Source: Plebeiibacterium sediminum (lineage in GTDB: Bacteria > Bacteroidota > Bacteroidia > Bacteroidales > Marinilabiliaceae). From it: a stretch of DNA of 64,000 nucleotides. A program made the translations under genes and the position numbers. A model generated the notes under the pieces. That model was not told where the DNA came from, searched no databases, and was given only the letters and a program-made list of their open reading frames with translations. This document shows positions 27,252-35,130 of the stretch, piece by piece. Where the stretch lies: the NCBI RefSeq assembly GCF_026013605.1, contig NZ_JAPDPJ010000024.1, positions 1 to 64,000 on the forward strand, in the 5' to 3' direction. Numbering within the stretch: position 1 is the stretch's first letter; each line of letters starts with the position of its first letter.

Positions 27252-29705
27252 TTAGATGAATAAATTTAGGTTTGACTGTTCAGCTTCTTCAAGGTAGTTA
27301 GCTACACCACCAATGTTTACACCTTCAATCAACTCTTCCTTCTGAACACCCATAATATCCATACTCATCTGACAGGCAATCATATTAATTCCACTGGCTT
27401 TCGCTTGTTGAATCATAGTTTCCAGCGCATCAACATTTTTGTCTTTCATACGTAGCTTCATCATTCTACGTCCCATACCTCCCATATTCATATTCGAAAG
27501 CTTCAGCTTTCCGGCATGACCAGGCATCATTTTATCAAACATATTGCCCATCATATCCTTTTTCACTTTTGGTCGGTTTACATCTTTAATCACATTTAAT
27601 CCCCAGAAAGTAAAGAACATTGTTACCTTTTTACCCATACTGGCAGCGCCATTGGCAATTACAAACGAAGCAAGAGCTCTGTCCATATCATCACTAAAAA
27701 CAACCATTGTTTTATGGTCGGCATCAGCTTTTAAAAGGGTACTATTATCAGTATCTTTCTTAAACTTTTCAATAATAGCAGTAATCTCGCCTGCATTATT
27801 TTCACGCTTTACCAAACGGTTTCCCGTTACTTTACACCACGAGGCCACATCATTATAAAATCCTGGATCGGTAGCTGTAACTTCCAGGCGATCACCATAC
27901 TCAATTGCATCAATACTCTCTTTCAACTTCAATATTGGCCCCGGACACTGCAATCCGCATGCATCAACAGCCATTGCCTTAACATTTATACTTGGCATTT
28001 CCACTTCTTCCTTTTTTTCCTGTTCAACCTCTGAAAAGAAAATAGCATTTGATTGTTCAGCCATCGCCTGCTTGTACACCTTTAAACCTCCTGAAAGATT
28101 GTACACATCTTCAAATCCGTTTTGTTTTAAAATACGAGCAGCTACATACCCACGTAAACCAACACCACAATAGATCATAATCTTTTTATCTTTCGGAATA
28201 CGATCTAAATTTTCTCGTAATTTATCTAACTCAATATTTACTGAATCTTCAATAGCCTCAATAGAAACTTCCTCAGGAGTACGAATATCTATTACAAAGC
28301 ACTCCTTTTTAATTCTTTTATGAAATTTAAAAGGCGACAAAGGCTTAAATAATCCTTTGATGATATTTTCAGCATTGTATCCAGCCTGATTTACAGGGTC
28401 TTTTGCAGAACTAAATGGCGGTGCATAAGCATGCTCAATTTCTTGTAAATCATAGATAGTACCTTCATTTTTAATAACTGTAGCCAAAAGATCCAAACGT
28501 TTATCCACACCTTTGTACCCAATCACCTGTCCACCATAAAGTTTACCAGACTTAGGATCGAAGCTAATTTTAAGCATCATTTGCATAGATCCCGGATAAT
28601 AACCGGCATGTGAACCTGCATGAACAATAGTACAATCGTGTTTAATACCAGCTGCTTTCAATCCACGATGCGTCATTCCGGTAATACCGGCAGTCATATC
28701 AAAAACCTTGGCAATAGCAGTTCCTATGGAACCTTTGTATTTACGATTATGTCCGTAAACCATATTATCTGCCAAAATTCTTCCCTGACGATTTGCCGGA
28801 CCTGCTAAAAACGCGATAGTTGGCTTTTTTGTAATTGGATGTGGAAACTCAATACTGTCACCAACAGCATAAATATCTTTTTCAGAAGTTTGCAGGTAAT
28901 CATCTACCCATACACCACCTGTTTCTCCAATTTTTAAACCTGCATCTTTAGCTAAAGTAGTATCAGGACGAACTCCAATAGAAAGAATAATAAAATCAGC
29001 CTGAATAATTCTGCCGCTTGATAAAGAAACCTCAATTAAATTGCCTACTTGCTTAAATTCTTTAACAGCATCTTCTAAAAATAAACCAACTTCCTTTTCT
29101 TTAAAATGATGATGCAATGGAGCTGCTATCTCACTATCCATCATATTCATCACTTGCGGAGCTGCTTCAACAACCGATACTTTTACACCTCTGTGATGCA
29201 GATTTTCAGCCATTTCCAGTCCGATAAAACCAGCGCCAACAACAACTGCTGAACGAGGCGTTTTATCATCAACAAATGATTTAATTTTATCAGTATCCTC
29301 TACATTTCTTAAAGTAAATATATTAGGTAACTCAATTCCTGGAATTGGAGGTTTTACAGGTGTGGCTCCTGGAGAAAGCACTAATTTATCATACGACTCC
29401 GTATAAACATCTCCGGTTTTAATAGATTTTACAGTAATCTCCTTCTTGTTTGGATCAACAGAAGTTACCATTGAAAATACACGGATATCAATATTAAAGC
29501 GCGATCCAAAAGATTCTGGAGTTTGAACCAAAAGCTTTTCACGCTCTTTTATGACTCCTCCAATGTAATACGGAAGACCACAATTGGCATATGAAATATG
29601 CGGTCCTTTTTCAAACATGATGATTTCAGCCTTCTCATCAATTCTTCTCAACCTGGCTGCAGTAGTAGCTCCTCCTGCAACACCTCCAACAATTAAGTAC
29701 TTCAT
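27252..29705 (-). CDS. CoA-disulfide reductase-like/rhodanese/TusA/DsrE fusion
   Basis: An 817-residue cytoplasmic flavoprotein with four modules. Residues 1-450 are a CoA-disulfide-reductase-like FAD/NAD(P) oxidoreductase (GGVAGGATTAARLRR, redox Cys42 in NCGLPY, VVGAGFIGLEMAENL, YAVGDS). Residues 465-548 are a rhodanese domain with Cys513 in YCGVGLRGY. Residues 575-648 are a TusA domain with CGLQCPGP (Cys583, Cys587). Residues 664-817 are a DsrE/F-like domain with a conserved-looking Cys778 in ACQMSMDIMG. Known families of these types carry persulfide sulfur between cysteines, so this protein probably reduces polysulfide or persulfide and passes sulfur along its own modules. A TATATTTG -7 box lies upstream on the minus strand. 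Confidence 0.92.
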   Translation of the reverse strand: MKYLIVGGVAGGATTAARLRRIDEKAEIIMFEKGPHISYANCGLPYYIGGVIKEREKLLVQTPESFGSRFNIDIRVFSMVTSVDPNKKEITVKSIKTGDVYTESYDKLVLSPGATPVKPPIPGIELPNIFTLRNVEDTDKIKSFVDDKTPRSAVVVGAGFIGLEMAENLHHRGVKVSVVEAAPQVMNMMDSEIAAPLHHHFKEKEVGLFLEDAVKEFKQVGNLIEVSLSSGRIIQADFIILSIGVRPDTTLAKDAGLKIGETGGVWVDDYLQTSEKDIYAVGDSIEFPHPITKKPTIAFLAGPANRQGRILADNMVYGHNRKYKGSIGTAIAKVFDMTAGITGMTHRGLKAAGIKHDCTIVHAGSHAGYYPGSMQMMLKISFDPKSGKLYGGQVIGYKGVDKRLDLLATVIKNEGTIYDLQEIEHAYAPPFSSAKDPVNQAGYNAENIIKGLFKPLSPFKFHKRIKKECFVIDIRTPEEVSIEAIEDSVNIELDKLRENLDRIPKDKKIMIYCGVGLRGYVAARILKQNGFEDVYNLSGGLKVYKQAMAEQSNAIFFSEVEQEKKEEVEMPSINVKAMAVDACGLQCPGPILKLKESIDAIEYGDRLEVTATDPGFYNDVASWCKVTGNRLVKRENNAGEITAIIEKFKKDTDNSTLLKADADHKTMVVFSDDMDRALASFVIANGAASMGKKVTMFFTFWGLNVIKDVNRPKVKKDMMGNMFDKMMPGHAGKLKLSNMNMGGMGRRMMKLRMKDKNVDALETMIQQAKASGINMIACQMSMDIMGVQKEELIEGVNIGGVANYLEEAEQSNLNLFI

Positions 29706-29762
29706 TTTGATTTATATATTATAGTTATTTTTTATCTCTATCCTGGTAAAATTTTAAAGCTG

Positions 29763-29770
29763 CAAATATA
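29763..29770 (-). promoter_or_regulatory. Bacteroidota -7 box upstream of the sulfur fusion gene
   Basis: Read on the minus strand, TATATTTG matches the TAnnTTTG consensus of the primary sigma factor in this phylum. It lies about 58 bases upstream of the ATG at 29705. No clean TTG -33 element is visible. Confidence 0.5.
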
Positions 29771-29863
29771 GTTATATTTCTATATCTATTTATTTGCATA
29801 TTTATGTTATTGAACACTTCGATATGATTTAACCTATTGTTAACAAATCAGAATGTTAATCAA

Positions 29864-29886
29864 GGGGTTCGCTAATGGCGAAGCAC
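29864..29886 (+). repeat. Small TTCGC/GCGAA hairpin upstream of RAYT
   Basis: TTCGC and GCGAA arms around a TAATG loop, in the context GGGGTTCGCTAATGGCGAAGC. The wording resembles the palindrome inside the RAYT gene (TTTCGCT / AGCGAAG), so it may be a degraded copy of the same family. Confidence 0.45.
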
Positions 29887-29967
29887 TAGATAAAAACATG
29901 GATACAAATAGATGATTTTGAAATAGTTTTAATAATTTAGAGAGAATCATCACTCGATTAACTTTTT

Positions 29968-30582
29968 ATGAAATTCCAAACCAACCATTTATTCCACATC
30001 TACAACCAAGGGAATAACAGACAACAAATCTTCTTTGAAAGCAAAAATTACTTATTCTTCTTGAATAAAATCAGAATTCATATTTTACCTTATTGCGATA
30101 TACTTGCCTGGTGCTTAATGCCAAATCATTTTCATTTGATGGTTAGAGTGAATAAGGTAGAATTAACGACAGCCAACACCGAGGGTTTCGCTCAAAGCGA
30201 AGCCCTCGGTACAAAAAACAGAACTTTAAACCAATCAATTGGCCTAATGTTAAGATCTTACACAAATGCAATTAATAAGCGATACAACCGAACCGGAAGC
30301 TTATTCCGAAAAGAAACAAAAGCGGAATGCATCACTTACGCTGATCACATCACTCCTTCTTTTTTTAACTCAGATTCTGGTTACGTCATCCCATTACAAT
30401 CTCCAGAAAACCAATATCCACAGATTTGTTTTTATTACATATTAAACAATCCTGTAGCTGCAGGAATAGTATGCAAAGCTTCAGATTGGGATTATTCTTC
30501 GGCAAAAGATGTTTTGAACTTAAGAAACGGAAACCTGATAAACAAGGATGCTATCATGGAGTATGGCCTTACTTTTCGGTAG
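29968..30582 (+). CDS. REP-associated tyrosine transposase (RAYT)
   Basis: A Y1 transposase of the IS200/IS605-like superfamily, 204 residues. The HUH metal-binding motif is HFH at residues 54-56 in MPNHFHLMVR. The candidate catalytic tyrosine is Tyr98 in MLRSYTNAINKRYNRTGSLF, the typical RAYT helix. RAYTs act on short palindromic REP sequences instead of terminal repeats of their own. The loop between the two motifs (residues 71-81) is encoded by a near-perfect palindrome (30178-30210). A long hairpin starts five bases after the stop. It is the only transposase in the window. Confidence 0.9.
   Translation: MKFQTNHLFHIYNQGNNRQQIFFESKNYLFFLNKIRIHILPYCDILAWCLMPNHFHLMVRVNKVELTTANTEGFAQSEALGTKNRTLNQSIGLMLRSYTNAINKRYNRTGSLFRKETKAECITYADHITPSFFNSDSGYVIPLQSPENQYPQICFYYILNNPVAAGIVCKASDWDYSSAKDVLNLRNGNLINKDAIMEYGLTFR
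30178..30210 (+). repeat. Palindrome inside the RAYT coding sequence
   Basis: Arms of 15 nt (30178-30192 and 30196-30210) pair completely except for one G-T pair, with a CAA loop. The hairpin is in frame and encodes TEGFAQSEALGT in a loop between the HUH motif and the catalytic helix, where family members vary in length. Confidence 0.85.
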
Positions 30583-30586
30583 GTGT

Positions 30587-30629
30587 GATTAACTCGTGGT
30601 GCGACTTAAAGTCGTACCACGAGTTAATC
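30587..30629 (+). repeat. Long hairpin downstream of RAYT (family D)
   Basis: Arms of about 19 nt, GATTAACTCGTGGTGCGAC and its near complement, surround a TTAAA loop with only a G-T pair. The core GGTGCGACTT / AGTCGTACC is the same pattern as the hairpins at 59836-59858 and 59889-59911. It separates the RAYT gene from the metallopeptidase gene. Confidence 0.85.
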
Positions 30630-30673
30630 GATCTATATTTTTATTTACCTTTTTATTCACTTTCTTTGCATAC

Positions 30674-31390
30674 ATGGAGTTAGTAGAAATAAAAGGAGTT
30701 GGACCCGTCTTTTTTCAATTGAGTAAGAAAGCTAAACGGCTGTCCATTAAGCTCAAACCTTTTGAACCCATAAAGGTAGTTGTTCCTGCAACAACGCATC
30801 CAAGAGAGGCACTTTCTTTTGTTAATGCTAACCGTGGATGGATTTTAGAAAACCTGGCTAAAATAAAAGAAAAGGAGAATGACCTGACCATTTTTGATGA
30901 ATCCACTGAATTTAAAACACGCTCCTTTGCCTTAAAAATTCAGAAAGCTCCTATTCAAAATGTGAGGATTCATTTGCGACAAGGTATTTTATCTGTAGAA
31001 TATCCACATCAACACGATGTAAAATCAACAACTATTCAGGAACATATTCGATATGGTATTGAGGAAGCCTTGAGAGTTTCAGCAAAAAATTATCTGCCTC
31101 ATCGATTACACCAACTTGCTAAAATTCATGGATTTCATTACAACAGGGTGTTTATTAAAAATCTAAAATCGCGCTGGGGAAGCTGTTCTCATGTAAATAA
31201 CATCAATTTAAATTTACATTTGATGCGCCTTCCCGATCATTTAATAGACAGTGTACTATTGCACGAACTTTGTCATACTGTGGAGAAAAACCATGGCCCA
31301 GGTTTTTGGGGATTGATGAACAAAGTTACAGATGGAAAAGCGAAAATGCTTGATAAAGAAATGAAGAACTATCGAACTGTAATATATTAA
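30674..31390 (+). CDS. YgjP-like metallopeptidase (DUF45)
   Basis: A 238-residue protein of the YgjP/UPF0758-unrelated DUF45 metallopeptidase family. The zinc site HELCHTVEKNH (His197, Glu198, His201, His207) is preceded by NLKSRWGSCSHVNNINLNLHLMRLP, the family hallmark. The frame is open from 30596, but that leader is translated from the RAYT hairpin; the ATG at 30674 fits the family start (MELVEIKGVGPV). The cellular substrate is unknown. The stop is two bases from dgt, so they are co-transcribed. Confidence 0.88.
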   Translation: MELVEIKGVGPVFFQLSKKAKRLSIKLKPFEPIKVVVPATTHPREALSFVNANRGWILENLAKIKEKENDLTIFDESTEFKTRSFALKIQKAPIQNVRIHLRQGILSVEYPHQHDVKSTTIQEHIRYGIEEALRVSAKNYLPHRLHQLAKIHGFHYNRVFIKNLKSRWGSCSHVNNINLNLHLMRLPDHLIDSVLLHELCHTVEKNHGPGFWGLMNKVTDGKAKMLDKEMKNYRTVIY

Positions 31391-31392
31391 TT

Positions 31393-32733
31393 ATGAACTG
31401 GAACCAACTGTTATCTGTTAAAAGAACAGGTCAGGAAGATAGAATTAACGATACCAAACATCATAGAACTCAGTTTCAAAGAGATTATGACCGTTTAATA
31501 TTCTCTTCACCATTCAGAAGATTGCAAGATAAAACCCAGGTCTTCCCACTACCCGGAAGTATTTTTGTGCACAACAGATTAACGCACAGCCTCGAAGTTG
31601 CCAGTGTTGGACGATCTCTTGGGCATAATTTAACGGAGTTCTTAATTTCGGAAAAAGGTCTTGATAACGATTTAATTCATGAGATTGGTTCCATTGTAGC
31701 TACAGCATGTTTGGCTCATGACATGGGAAATCCTCCCTTTGGCCATTCTGGTGAATCGGCTTTATCTCACTACTTTAAGGAGGGCGAAGGTAAAAAACTA
31801 AAAGATCAGTATCCTTTTACTGAGGAAGAATGGAATGACCTCACTGAATTTGAAGGTAATGCCAATGCATTCAGGTTACTAACACATCAGTTTAATGGCA
31901 GAAGAAAAGGAGGTTTTTCGCTTACCTATTCATCTGTAGCTTCTATTCTGAAATATCCTTATGCATCAGGACAAACAACCAAAAAGAAATATGGATATTT
32001 TCAATCGGAAAAGGAAATGTTTCATCGTGTGGTTCAGGAACTTGGTTTGATAGAAAAGGAACCCGGTGTTTATTGCCGACATCCATTGGTTTATCTTGTA
32101 GAAGCAGCTGATGATATTTGCTACCAGATTATGGATGTTGAAGATGCACACAAACTTAAAATACTGGATACACAACAAACCAAAGATATTTTGATGTCTT
32201 TTTTAAATGATGATGAAGACAAAGGTACCAGAGATCGAATTGCATCAGTCAGTGAAGAAGTAACAGATATTAATGAACAGATTGCTTTTATAAGAGCTTC
32301 AGTAATTGGAAAACTAGTGGCTCAATGCACTCAGGTTTTCATCAATAATTACGATAAAATTATGAATGGAGCGTTTGAAGGTAGTCTTACCAAGTATTTG
32401 GAAGGAAATACTAACAAAGCAATGAAATACTGTGCTGACTTATCTTTTAAGAAAATATACAGACATCCTTCGGTAGTAGAAATTGAAATTTCTGGATTTA
32501 AGATTCTCGGTTCGCTATTGCATGAGTATTCAAGAGCTATTCTAAATCCAAATGATAAATATTCAGAAATGCTTTTACCCTTTATTCCGGAACAATACAA
32601 AGTATCGCAAGAAGCTACTGCATACGAAAAACTGCAATCTGTTTTAGACTACATCAGCGGTATGACAGACATTTATGCATTAGACTTGTACCGGAAAATT
32701 AACGGGATTGGCCTGGCCGATAAAAGATTTTAA
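31393..32733 (+). CDS. dgt: Deoxyguanosinetriphosphate triphosphohydrolase
   Basis: An HD-domain dNTP triphosphohydrolase (EC 3.1.5.1), which splits dGTP or other dNTPs to nucleoside and tripolyphosphate and so adjusts the dNTP pool. Residues FRRLQDKTQVFPL (41-53), RLTHSLEVASVGRSLG with His65, and CLAHDMGNPPFGHSGE with His109-Asp110 are the usual metal-site motifs. VYLVEAADDICYQIMD holds the last metal ligand. It is 446 residues, the usual length. It is translationally close to the YgjP-like gene. Confidence 0.95.
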   Translation: MNWNQLLSVKRTGQEDRINDTKHHRTQFQRDYDRLIFSSPFRRLQDKTQVFPLPGSIFVHNRLTHSLEVASVGRSLGHNLTEFLISEKGLDNDLIHEIGSIVATACLAHDMGNPPFGHSGESALSHYFKEGEGKKLKDQYPFTEEEWNDLTEFEGNANAFRLLTHQFNGRRKGGFSLTYSSVASILKYPYASGQTTKKKYGYFQSEKEMFHRVVQELGLIEKEPGVYCRHPLVYLVEAADDICYQIMDVEDAHKLKILDTQQTKDILMSFLNDDEDKGTRDRIASVSEEVTDINEQIAFIRASVIGKLVAQCTQVFINNYDKIMNGAFEGSLTKYLEGNTNKAMKYCADLSFKKIYRHPSVVEIEISGFKILGSLLHEYSRAILNPNDKYSEMLLPFIPEQYKVSQEATAYEKLQSVLDYISGMTDIYALDLYRKINGIGLADKRF

Positions 32734-32787
32734 GAAAGAGATGGATATAGCATTGAGGGACTATATCCATCTACCTTTCCCCATTAT

Positions 32788-33102
32788 CTAATTCAAAAAA
32801 ATCAACTCCAATTCTTCTTTAGCCTCATCCTTTTGGCGGATTTTGTACTTACCTGAATTAACAAACTGAAACCCCTTATCTAAAGCAGCATCCATTAATA
32901 TTAACTCAATTTCTTTAGCAACATTTCCATCTAAATCATTATTAAAATACAATAGAAGTTGCTTTTCATTAGCGTCATTAAATTGCACCAATAACGAATT
33001 ATTTTCTACAAACACTAAATCTTCATAACTATAAGAAACTGGTAATCCTACTGATTCCAATATTTCCATCACATGTCCAAGTGGTCTAAATCCTAAGCTC
33101 AT
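32788..33102 (-). CDS. Hypothetical protein next to Nif11-like gene
   Basis: A 104-residue acidic protein without a named domain (pattern SLGFRPLGHVMEILESVGLPVSY). The longer frame begins with TTG at 33141 and would overlap the Nif11-like gene by 17 bases; the ATG at 33102 is a better start and leaves 22 bases between the genes. Co-transcription with the Nif11-like gene is likely. No glycine-rich core or membrane segment is visible. Confidence 0.6.
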   Translation of the reverse strand: MSLGFRPLGHVMEILESVGLPVSYSYEDLVFVENNSLLVQFNDANEKQLLLYFNNDLDGNVAKEIELILMDAALDKGFQFVNSGKYKIRQKDEAKEELELIFLN

Positions 33103-33124
33103 AATGATTCCATTTAAATGTTTA

Positions 33125-33376
33125 TTATCTATTATCTGCAACTATTAATTTTATCAGGTTAACAACGTTTTCCAATTCGTCGTGATCCTTTTCTAACTGG
33201 CATTGAAGTACCATCATATTATAGGCATCTTCAAATTCGTTCTCGTCAAAAGCCAAATCCTTTTCAGCAATAAACTGGTTGAATCCCTCAACTCCTTTTA
33301 CCAGATACATCTCTTTTCTGAAAGCTGCATCCGTTTGTACTTTTTTTATTAAATTTTTTGCATTTTGAACAGACAT
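33125..33376 (-). CDS. Nif11-like small protein
   Basis: An 83-residue protein whose start MSVQNAKNLIKKVQTDAAFRKEM and following GFNQFIAEKDLAFDENEFEDA match the Nif11 domain seen in nitrogen-fixation clusters and as the leader of some ribosomally made peptides. Here there is no double-glycine cleavage site or Cys-rich core, so it is probably a stand-alone Nif11 protein rather than a peptide precursor. A strong ribosome-binding site, AAGGAGGAGCC, immediately precedes the ATG at 33376, which is unusually strong for this genome. Confidence 0.65.
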   Translation of the reverse strand: MSVQNAKNLIKKVQTDAAFRKEMYLVKGVEGFNQFIAEKDLAFDENEFEDAYNMMVLQCQLEKDHDELENVVNLIKLIVADNR

Positions 33377-33762
33377 GGCTCCTCCTTTTTTTAAAATCCT
33401 ACATTTTTGTATTTTTTCACCCGGTTTATTACCATTTTGTAATATTCCTTTTTCCTCAAAATCCCAGTTTTCATAAGCATTACAGAACTATTGTAATGCT
33501 TTCATATAATAGTGCAACATCCATACCTAAACTGAGCCAGATAAATATAAAAGCGATATGAAAATTTTACTTTTATATTTCATTCGTCCGATTTTCCTAT
33601 ATATATAATATGTATCTGAATAAAAAATACGTTACTTTCTATTTATCAATTTGTTATACTTCATTAAAATAAATCAAAAAAAAAATGATGTTTTTTGAAA
33701 TTTATAGTTGATATCCAACTTTTAATGATACATTTGTAGCATAGTATTTATTTAATTTTATT
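33377..33762. other. 386-base regulatory gap between Nif11-like and cold-shock genes
   Basis: Divergent intergenic region. The cold-shock promoter (33708-33736) and its short leader lie on the right; the Nif11-like gene promoter should lie on the left, close to the strong ribosome-binding site. Apart from these I see only AT-rich sequence. Confidence 0.45.
33708..33736 (+). promoter_or_regulatory. Promoter of the cold-shock gene
   Basis: TTG at 33708-33710 and TACATTTG at 33729-33736 are separated by 18 bases and match the Bacteroidota -33/-7 consensus (TTG, TAnnTTTG). The ATG of the cold-shock gene is 26 bases further on, so the leader is short. Confidence 0.75.
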
Positions 33763-33954
33763 ATGAAAGAAGGAAAAGTAAAATTCTTTAATGATTCAAA
33801 AGGTTTTGGATTTATTAAAGACAACGACTCAAACAACGAGTATTTTGTACATGTAACTGGTCTTATTGATGAAATCAAAGAAGACGACGAAGTTACCTTT
33901 GAATTAAAAGAAGGTAGAAAAGGATTAAATGCGGTTAATGTAAAGTTGGCATAA
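33763..33954 (+). CDS. Cold-shock DNA/RNA-binding protein
   Basis: A 63-residue single-domain CSD protein. The nucleic-acid binding motifs are RNP1-like KGFGFIKD (13-20) and RNP2-like EYFVHVTGL (26-34). Members bind single-stranded RNA and DNA and act as RNA chaperones. The family start MKEGKVKFFNDSKGFG is intact. Some Csp genes are temperature-controlled through long leaders, but this one has a short leader. Confidence 0.93.
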   Translation: MKEGKVKFFNDSKGFGFIKDNDSNNEYFVHVTGLIDEIKEDDEVTFELKEGRKGLNAVNVKLA

Positions 33955-33987
33955 CGATATTTCAATATAATTAGTACGCAAGAGTCC

Positions 33988-34016
33988 AAACCCCGCTTAA
34001 TAAGCGGGGTTTTTTG
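33988..34016 (+). terminator. Strong terminator after the cold-shock gene
   Basis: ACCCCGCTT and AAGCGGGGT form a GC-rich stem with an AATA loop, followed by six Ts. It lies 33 bases after the cold-shock stop. Confidence 0.9.
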
Positions 34017-34056
34017 GTTTATACCATTTTCAAGGGCAAGATTTCCACTTTTTTTT

Positions 34057-34064
34057 TATATTTG
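34057..34064 (+). promoter_or_regulatory. -7 box of the tRNA-Arg promoter
   Basis: TATATTTG matches TAnnTTTG and lies 17 bases before the tRNA 5' end. A clear -33 TTG is missing. Confidence 0.55.
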
Positions 34065-34081
34065 CACCCACATAAAGGGAT

Positions 34082-34153
34082 GGCCTCATAGTTCAAGGGA
34101 TAGAATAGTTGTTTCCTAAACAATAGATACTGGTTCGAGTCCAGTTGGGGCTA
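34082..34153 (+). tRNA. tRNA-Arg (anticodon CCT)
   Basis: A complete 72-nt cloverleaf without an encoded CCA. The acceptor GGCCTCA pairs with TGGGGCT, the D-arm is GTTC / GAAT, the anticodon stem is GTTGT / ACAAT around the loop TTCCTAA giving anticodon CCT (reads AGG), and the T-arm is ACTGG / CCAGT around TTCGAGT. A terminator (ATGCTGA / TTCAGCAT) and seven Ts follow at 34159-34195. No integrase or duplicated tRNA end is seen beside it. Confidence 0.95.
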
Positions 34154-34158
34154 CTGAT

Positions 34159-34195
34159 TAAATGCTGATTTCTTATAGAAATTCAGCATTTTTTT
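34159..34195 (+). terminator. Terminator after tRNA-Arg
   Basis: AAATGCTGA and TTCAGCATTT arms with an inner TTTC / GAAA pairing form a stem around TATA, followed by a run of Ts. It begins six bases after the discriminator base. Confidence 0.85.
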
Positions 34196-34281
34196 ATTTT
34201 ACCCCCTCCATTTCATTAAAAAGCTTAAATAAAATGAATTCTTAGGCATTTTCACAAATAAACCTTTCCTTTGTTTTCTAT

Positions 34282-35043
34282 ATGGAAGCATTATTAAATC
34301 CTTTAAATACAGATTGGACTACCTGGTGGTTAACCATTCTCTGTGCGCTTGTTGCCGGATTAAGTAAAAGTGGATTAAAAGGATTTGCGATGATCAACAT
34401 TCCTATTTTAGCCCATTTATATGGTGGAATGGCTTCTGTGGGAATACTTCTACCCTTTTTAATATTTGGCGACACATTTGCTGTAATATATTACAGAAGA
34501 AGCGCTGAATGGAAATACATCAAGAAACTTCTTCCGTGGGCCATTATTGGAATTGTATTAGCTGTTTTTGTTGGAAAATATGTAAACGACGATCAGTTTA
34601 GAACCACAATTGCAATAGCCATTCTTATTTGCTTGGCCATACTTGTTTACAGAGATGTAATTAATGGTTCTGTAGATCTTACTAAAAAGAAATGGTTCTC
34701 GTCTTCATTAGGTTTATCAGGTGGTTTTGCTACAATGATAGGCAATGCTGCTGGTCCTATCTTTAATTTATACCTGATGAGTATGCGCTTACCTAAAGAT
34801 ACCTTTATCGGCACTGGGGCATACTTTTATTTAGTACTTAATCTCATCAAAGTACCAATACATGTTGTTTATTGGAAATCTATTACCATGGAAACCTTTC
34901 AATTGAACCTGGTATGTTTGCCAGTATTAATTATTGGAGCTTTTATTGGCAAAAGAGTGGTAAAACTGATTCCTGAAAAAGCTTACAGGATATTTGTAAT
35001 GGGTGTAATTACAATTTCTGCTATCATGTTATTTTTCAAATAG
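34282..35043 (+). CDS. TauE/SafE family anion permease
   Basis: A 253-residue integral membrane protein of the sulfite/organosulfonate exporter family. About seven or eight hydrophobic helices are visible. The family signature LCALVAGLSKSGLKGFAMINIPILAHLYGG (within residues 20-50) is split between the first two helices. Members export sulfite, sulfonates or other anions, but the substrate cannot be told here. It is a single-gene plus-strand unit between tRNA-Arg and the S9 peptidase terminator. Confidence 0.88.
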   Translation: MEALLNPLNTDWTTWWLTILCALVAGLSKSGLKGFAMINIPILAHLYGGMASVGILLPFLIFGDTFAVIYYRRSAEWKYIKKLLPWAIIGIVLAVFVGKYVNDDQFRTTIAIAILICLAILVYRDVINGSVDLTKKKWFSSSLGLSGGFATMIGNAAGPIFNLYLMSMRLPKDTFIGTGAYFYLVLNLIKVPIHVVYWKSITMETFQLNLVCLPVLIIGAFIGKRVVKLIPEKAYRIFVMGVITISAIMLFFK

Positions 35044-35058
35044 CATTTAAAAAATAAA

Positions 35059-35096
35059 CCCACACCAGTTTTGTTATAAACAACTACCAGTGTGGG
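35059..35096 (-). terminator. Terminator for the S9 peptidase gene
   Basis: CCCACAC and GTGTGGG arms with inner AGTT / AACT pairing. On the minus strand the stem is followed by TTTATTTTTT. It lies about 35 bases beyond the S9 peptidase stop at 35131. Confidence 0.75.
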
Positions 35097-35130
35097 ATCA
35101 ACATCAATAAATTAAATAATCAAAATTGGC

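Noticed and set aside
30596-30673. N-terminal extension of the YgjP-like peptidase
   Set aside because: The 26 residues before MELVEIKG are encoded by the RAYT-side hairpin, and the family starts at the later ATG.
30426-30683. 85-codon ORF overlapping RAYT and the peptidase
   Set aside because: It is an out-of-frame shadow of two well-supported genes.
33358-33561. 67-codon plus-strand ORF in the Nif11/cold-shock gap
   Set aside because: The composition is aromatic-rich AT-derived sequence and it runs antisense to the Nif11-like start.
34082-34153. tRNA-Arg as an attachment site for an integrated element
   Set aside because: No integrase gene, no duplicated tRNA 3' end and no foreign-looking gene block lie nearby.
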